Assembly (NCBI GenBank): GCA_021781855.1
Contig: JAJXWC010000090.1
Coordinates: 1-8,873, forward strand
Length of the DNA stretch: 8,873 nt
Direction: 5' to 3'
DNA from: Bacillota bacterium
Lineage (GTDB): Bacteria > Bacillota > Bacilli > Lactobacillales > Streptococcaceae
Under the pieces are notes generated by a model. It had not been told where the DNA came from, did no database searches, and saw nothing but the letters and a program-made list of their open reading frames with translations. This document shows, piece by piece, positions 6,426-8,873 of this stretch (positions are counted from its first letter, which is position 1; the number at the start of each line of letters is the position of its first letter). A program made the position numbers and the translations under genes.

Positions 6426-6839
6426 ATGCAATCAGGATATTTTCAGCCGCTTCATAATCAATTTAAAATCGCTTGGATGTGGTGGGTCATTCTCCTTTCC
6501 TTTCAGCAAGTGCTTTACTATGAAAATAATTTGCAGATGAATGGACTTTTGTATGCTTTGATTGTCCTCATCATTGCCTATTTATATTTTCTCATTCGGC
6601 AGCGCCGGTTTTTCGCCTCAGCGCATCACTTGTACTTCACAAGGGATTTTCGCTTGGGGATGATTAATATTGACCTTTCTCACATTACAACCGTAACTTT
6701 GAAGAAAAATCGTTTCCGTTTTGTCTATGCAGGCAAAGAGTATCATTATTTTGTCTTCGGCAAATCGCATAAACTTTTAGAAGAATTATTAAAGGAAAAT
6801 GAAGTTGAATACAATCTTTCACAATCCCAAAAAGCTTAG
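6426..6839 (+). CDS. Small membrane protein, possibly EbsA-like; function unknown
   Basis: 137 residues. Two membrane helices lie near the N-terminus (about 14-31, with WMWWVILL, and 38-58). A short basic stretch (RQRR, about 58-61) then suggests that the rest is cytoplasmic. Residues about 65-125 alternate hydrophobic and polar residues like a small beta-rich domain (ITTVTLKKNRFRFVYAG, then KEYHYFVFG) and end in a Leu/Glu-rich helix. This layout, a helical hairpin plus a PH-like domain, resembles the EbsA family of streptococci and enterococci and also bacterial PH-domain proteins; I cannot assign either with certainty. It has a strong ribosome binding site 14 bases after ltaS and its end overlaps the next gene by 41 bases, so it is translated within the ltaS unit. 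A role beside LtaS or the downstream membrane proteins is inferred from position only. Confidence 0.85.
   Translation: MQSGYFQPLHNQFKIAWMWWVILLSFQQVLYYENNLQMNGLLYALIVLIIAYLYFLIRQRRFFASAHHLYFTRDFRLGMINIDLSHITTVTLKKNRFRFVYAGKEYHYFVFGKSHKLLEELLKENEVEYNLSQSQKA
6791..6796 (+). promoter_or_regulatory. Closely spaced ribosome binding site that leaves the next start ambiguous
   Basis: AAAGGA lies inside the upstream gene and ends only two bases before ATG 6799, too close for the best initiation. A TTG at 6805, two codons further on, would sit eight bases away. Either start removes nothing important. Translation may also be helped by ribosomes finishing the upstream gene, whose stop is at 6837-6839. 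Confidence 0.55.
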
Positions 6840-8370
6840 AATATTTTGGTCCTCAGTCTTTGCGCTTATCTGGCTGGGGACTAATCTTTATGTTATTAGT
6901 CAAACGCCGCACTGGAACGAAAAGTATATTACCGCTTTTGTATTAGGAAATTTGTGCGTTTTTATTGCAGCGGCTTACATGGTTTTCGTTTACCAAGCAG
7001 CAAAAAAAATTCAAATTCTTGAACAAGAAAAAATCAAGCGTTTTTACAAAATCTCTATGTGGGTTTTGGGCTTAGCCATGCTTTTTGTTCCCTTTTTCTT
7101 TATCATTCATGTGCCGGACAGTGCACATAATTGGGACTTTTTCGAAATTTTTGTCAACACTAGCCAGCTTCATGGGCGCTCTTTCAGCAATTTACCGATG
7201 ACGGAAAATGAATTATTATATTTTCTACGTTATCCGAATAATCAATTTTTCGGGATTGTTTATAATACGCTCTTTGGTCCTTTGGGAACCACGCTAAAAA
7301 TTTGGGTTTTGACTGTGGTTTCAGCCGTTTTGACCAGTTCGTCAGTGCTTGCTGGTTCACTTTTAATCAAAAAAATCAGTTCTGTCAAAATGGCGTTGCT
7401 TTTTAACATCGTCGCTTTTGGCTTTCTGCCGTTTTATGTCTATGGGGCACAATTTTACACAGATACGGCATCATTGCCCTTTGTCATTTTTGGGCTTTTG
7501 TTCATGGTTTATGCTGTCCTAGCAGACAAATTAAGCCGTCAGATTGCGTGGTGGATACTTGCCTGTCTCGTTGTTTTTGTTGGCTATAATATTAAACCGA
7601 CCGTGCTCATTCCGATGATTGCTGTCTTTGCTTTTTTGTTGTTCAATCGCAAATGGAAAAAGCTGCTCATTATGTTGCCACTTGCGGCTATTCTCTTTTT
7701 CGGTGTACATGAAGGTGTCAAAGCTACTATTTCTACAGAACCAGCCTTTTCACAAGCCAACAATAATCGTTACAATCTGCCACTCATGCATTGGGTTGCT
7801 ATGTCATTCGCTCCTGAAAATAAATGGGGCGGCTTTAATCCAGATGTGCTTGCTTATTCTGAAAGTTTTCCTAATTATGCGGCGAAAAATGTAGCCGATA
7901 AAGCACTCTTCATCAAAAATCTTAAGAAAATGGGAGTGGGCGGTGTTGCCCTCCAACTTTGGCGCAAGATTAGCTATACTTGGTTTAACGGTGATTTAAG
8001 TGACTTCTTCTATACTTATCATCATCAAAATCCTTTCCTGTTCCGTTATTTTGATTGGACATCGTTTAATAGCAGTCAGGGTAATATTACAGGCTGGTTG
8101 TTGATTAAAGCTGCACAAACGCTCTATTGGATTGCGCTTGTACCGCTAATGTGGTATGAAATTTTTCTCGGTATTTTTAAAAAACACAAGACAATCTGGT
8201 TCGTCATCGGCCTGTCAATGGTTGGTTTGACTGCTTTCTTGTTACTTTGGGAAGCTAATTCGCGGTATCTGTATAATTTTGCTCCAATTATGCTTATTCT
8301 TGCAACTATGGGCTTGGTTGATTTTCTAAATCGAAAAAAGAAAGAGGTGGAAAGTGAAAGCACTGAGTAA
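6799..8370 (+). CDS. Multi-pass GT-C-type glycosyltransferase-like membrane protein
   Basis: 523 residues with about 11-12 membrane helices. The layout fits GT-C glycosyltransferases, which move sugars from polyprenyl-phosphate carriers outside the cell. The first large outer loop has acidic residues where GT-C enzymes keep their catalytic Asp (VPDSAHNWDFF: Asp107, Asp113), followed by RYPNNQ (145-147 Tyr-Pro-Asn). Next come YTDT (220-223), a large outer loop (about 310-430) with LMHWVAMSF and a Gly-rich GGFNPD segment, and a C-terminal WEANSRY (484-490) before the last helix. This pattern recalls the XrtG-associated membrane glycosyltransferase group (TIGR03766) or GT39-like proteins; the subgroup is from memory. 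It overlaps the gene before it by 41 bases and the one after by 17, so all three are probably translationally coupled. Substrate unknown; lipoteichoic acid or another surface polymer is suggested only by ltaS nearby. ATG 6799 is used, with TTG 6805 as an alternative. Confidence 0.8.
   Translation: MKLNTIFHNPKKLRIFWSSVFALIWLGTNLYVISQTPHWNEKYITAFVLGNLCVFIAAAYMVFVYQAAKKIQILEQEKIKRFYKISMWVLGLAMLFVPFFFIIHVPDSAHNWDFFEIFVNTSQLHGRSFSNLPMTENELLYFLRYPNNQFFGIVYNTLFGPLGTTLKIWVLTVVSAVLTSSSVLAGSLLIKKISSVKMALLFNIVAFGFLPFYVYGAQFYTDTASLPFVIFGLLFMVYAVLADKLSRQIAWWILACLVVFVGYNIKPTVLIPMIAVFAFLLFNRKWKKLLIMLPLAAILFFGVHEGVKATISTEPAFSQANNNRYNLPLMHWVAMSFAPENKWGGFNPDVLAYSESFPNYAAKNVADKALFIKNLKKMGVGGVALQLWRKISYTWFNGDLSDFFYTYHHQNPFLFRYFDWTSFNSSQGNITGWLLIKAAQTLYWIALVPLMWYEIFLGIFKKHKTIWFVIGLSMVGLTAFLLLWEANSRYLYNFAPIMLILATMGLVDFLNRKKKEVESESTE
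8343..8347 (+). promoter_or_regulatory. Ribosome binding site fixing the GTG start of the last gene
   Basis: AGAGG ends six bases before GTG 8354. The first in-frame ATG (8375) has no site at suitable distance, so GTG is preferred even though it overlaps the end of the upstream gene. Confidence 0.7.
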
Positions 8371-8873
8371 AATCATGCACCGCACCCTTCTCATTCTTTT
8401 TGCAGGAGCATTTATTTTCATGCTCCTACAGCCATACACAGACACCGGATTTATTGAGCCGATTAGTGTCATAATTCTTGCGATTGCCCTCTTTTTTCTG
8501 GTACGCTTTCTCTATCGCAAATTGGTTTTGTGGGATAAAAAACGGCTAAAAATTCTGTTTTTTGTGCTATTTGCCTTTTTTGTTCTTGGACAAATTCTTT
8601 GGGTTAATCTAGCACATGTTGGGCTTTTTGGAGACCCTTGGCACATTCAGGCACAGGCAACACGGCTCATGCAAGGAAATCATACGTGGGACATTTGGAT
8701 TTTACAGTATCCTAATCTTGTGCCACTTGTGGCGTTGGAAATGAGTTTCATTAAGCTGGCAAGTCTTTTGCACGTCAGCTTTTATGCTGTTTTTTATGGA
8801 TTCAATATTCTAATTAACAGCCTCATTTGGCTTGTTGTTTCGCGGATTTTGTGGCGAAAAAAGCCTGTTCTAG
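8354..8873 (+). CDS. Second GT-C-type glycosyltransferase-like membrane protein (3' truncated)
   Basis: The reading frame is open from GTG 8354 to the window edge, giving the first 173 residues; no in-frame stop occurs. Two or three helices come first (about 11-26, 36-54, 66-84). The following outer loop has GLFGDPWHIQAQ (Asp94) and a segment ending in QYPN (Tyr119-Pro-Asn121), then two more helices. The order Asp, about 25-40 residues, then YPN matches the gene just upstream (Asp107 and YPN 145-147), so the two are probably paralogues of one GT-C family, though their sequences have diverged strongly. It starts inside the last 17 bases of the upstream gene, which implies coupled translation. 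The rest of the protein, including the C-terminal motif, lies outside the window, so the family and function are less certain than for its neighbour. Confidence 0.75.
   Translation, partial: MKALSKIMHRTLLILFAGAFIFMLLQPYTDTGFIEPISVIILAIALFFLVRFLYRKLVLWDKKRLKILFFVLFAFFVLGQILWVNLAHVGLFGDPWHIQAQATRLMQGNHTWDIWILQYPNLVPLVALEMSFIKLASLLHVSFYAVFYGFNILINSLIWLVVSRILWRKKPVL

Noticed and set aside
7619..7894. 91-codon + strand frame inside the 523-residue membrane protein gene
   Set aside because: It is in another frame of a clear membrane-protein gene, Cys/Ser/Leu-rich as expected of shifted hydrophobic codons, and has no ribosome binding site.

Overview
The window looks like a chromosomal segment of a low-GC lactic acid bacterium in the Streptococcaceae, most likely Lactococcus or a close relative. 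This rests on AT-rich coding, strong purine-rich ribosome binding sites, the rnc-smc gene pair, and the style of the SMC and LtaS proteins. The genus is inferred from protein style, not from a database search. All recognisable genes are on the + strand. The first seven bases (CCGATCT) match the end of the Illumina adapter and replace a conserved Gly codon of rnc, so the left edge is probably a contig end with an untrimmed adapter stub.

Layout. (1) 1-321: 3' part of rnc (RNase III) with the end of the catalytic domain and a complete dsRNA-binding domain. (2) 346-3870: complete smc, the condensin ATPase, 1174 residues, with all head motifs and the hinge intact. (3) 3871-4206: a 336-base gap without a convincing protein gene. 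It starts with an extended -10 promoter that overlaps the end of smc. The implied leader is about 318 nt, unusually long, and holds at least six candidate stems, a 9-base direct repeat and possible alternative pairings. No intrinsic terminator is visible. I do not recognise it as a known riboswitch. (4) 4207-8873: an apparent envelope operon: ltaS (lipoteichoic acid synthase), a small two-helix membrane protein (EbsA-like at best), a 523-residue multi-pass GT-C-type glycosyltransferase-like protein, and the start of a second protein of the same type cut by the window end. Spacing is tight: 14 bases, then overlaps of 41 and 17 bases.

How the genes may work together. rnc and smc are housekeeping genes (RNA processing, chromosome organisation). 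The ltaS group acts at the membrane: LtaS polymerises glycerol phosphate outside the cell, and the two GT-C-like proteins are of the kind that use polyprenyl-phosphate sugars on the outer face. A reasonable but unproven reading is a unit that makes and glycosylates lipoteichoic acid or another surface polymer, expressed from the promoter at the end of smc and perhaps controlled through its structured leader. The leader and the ltaS/GT-C arrangement are the parts most worth a second look.
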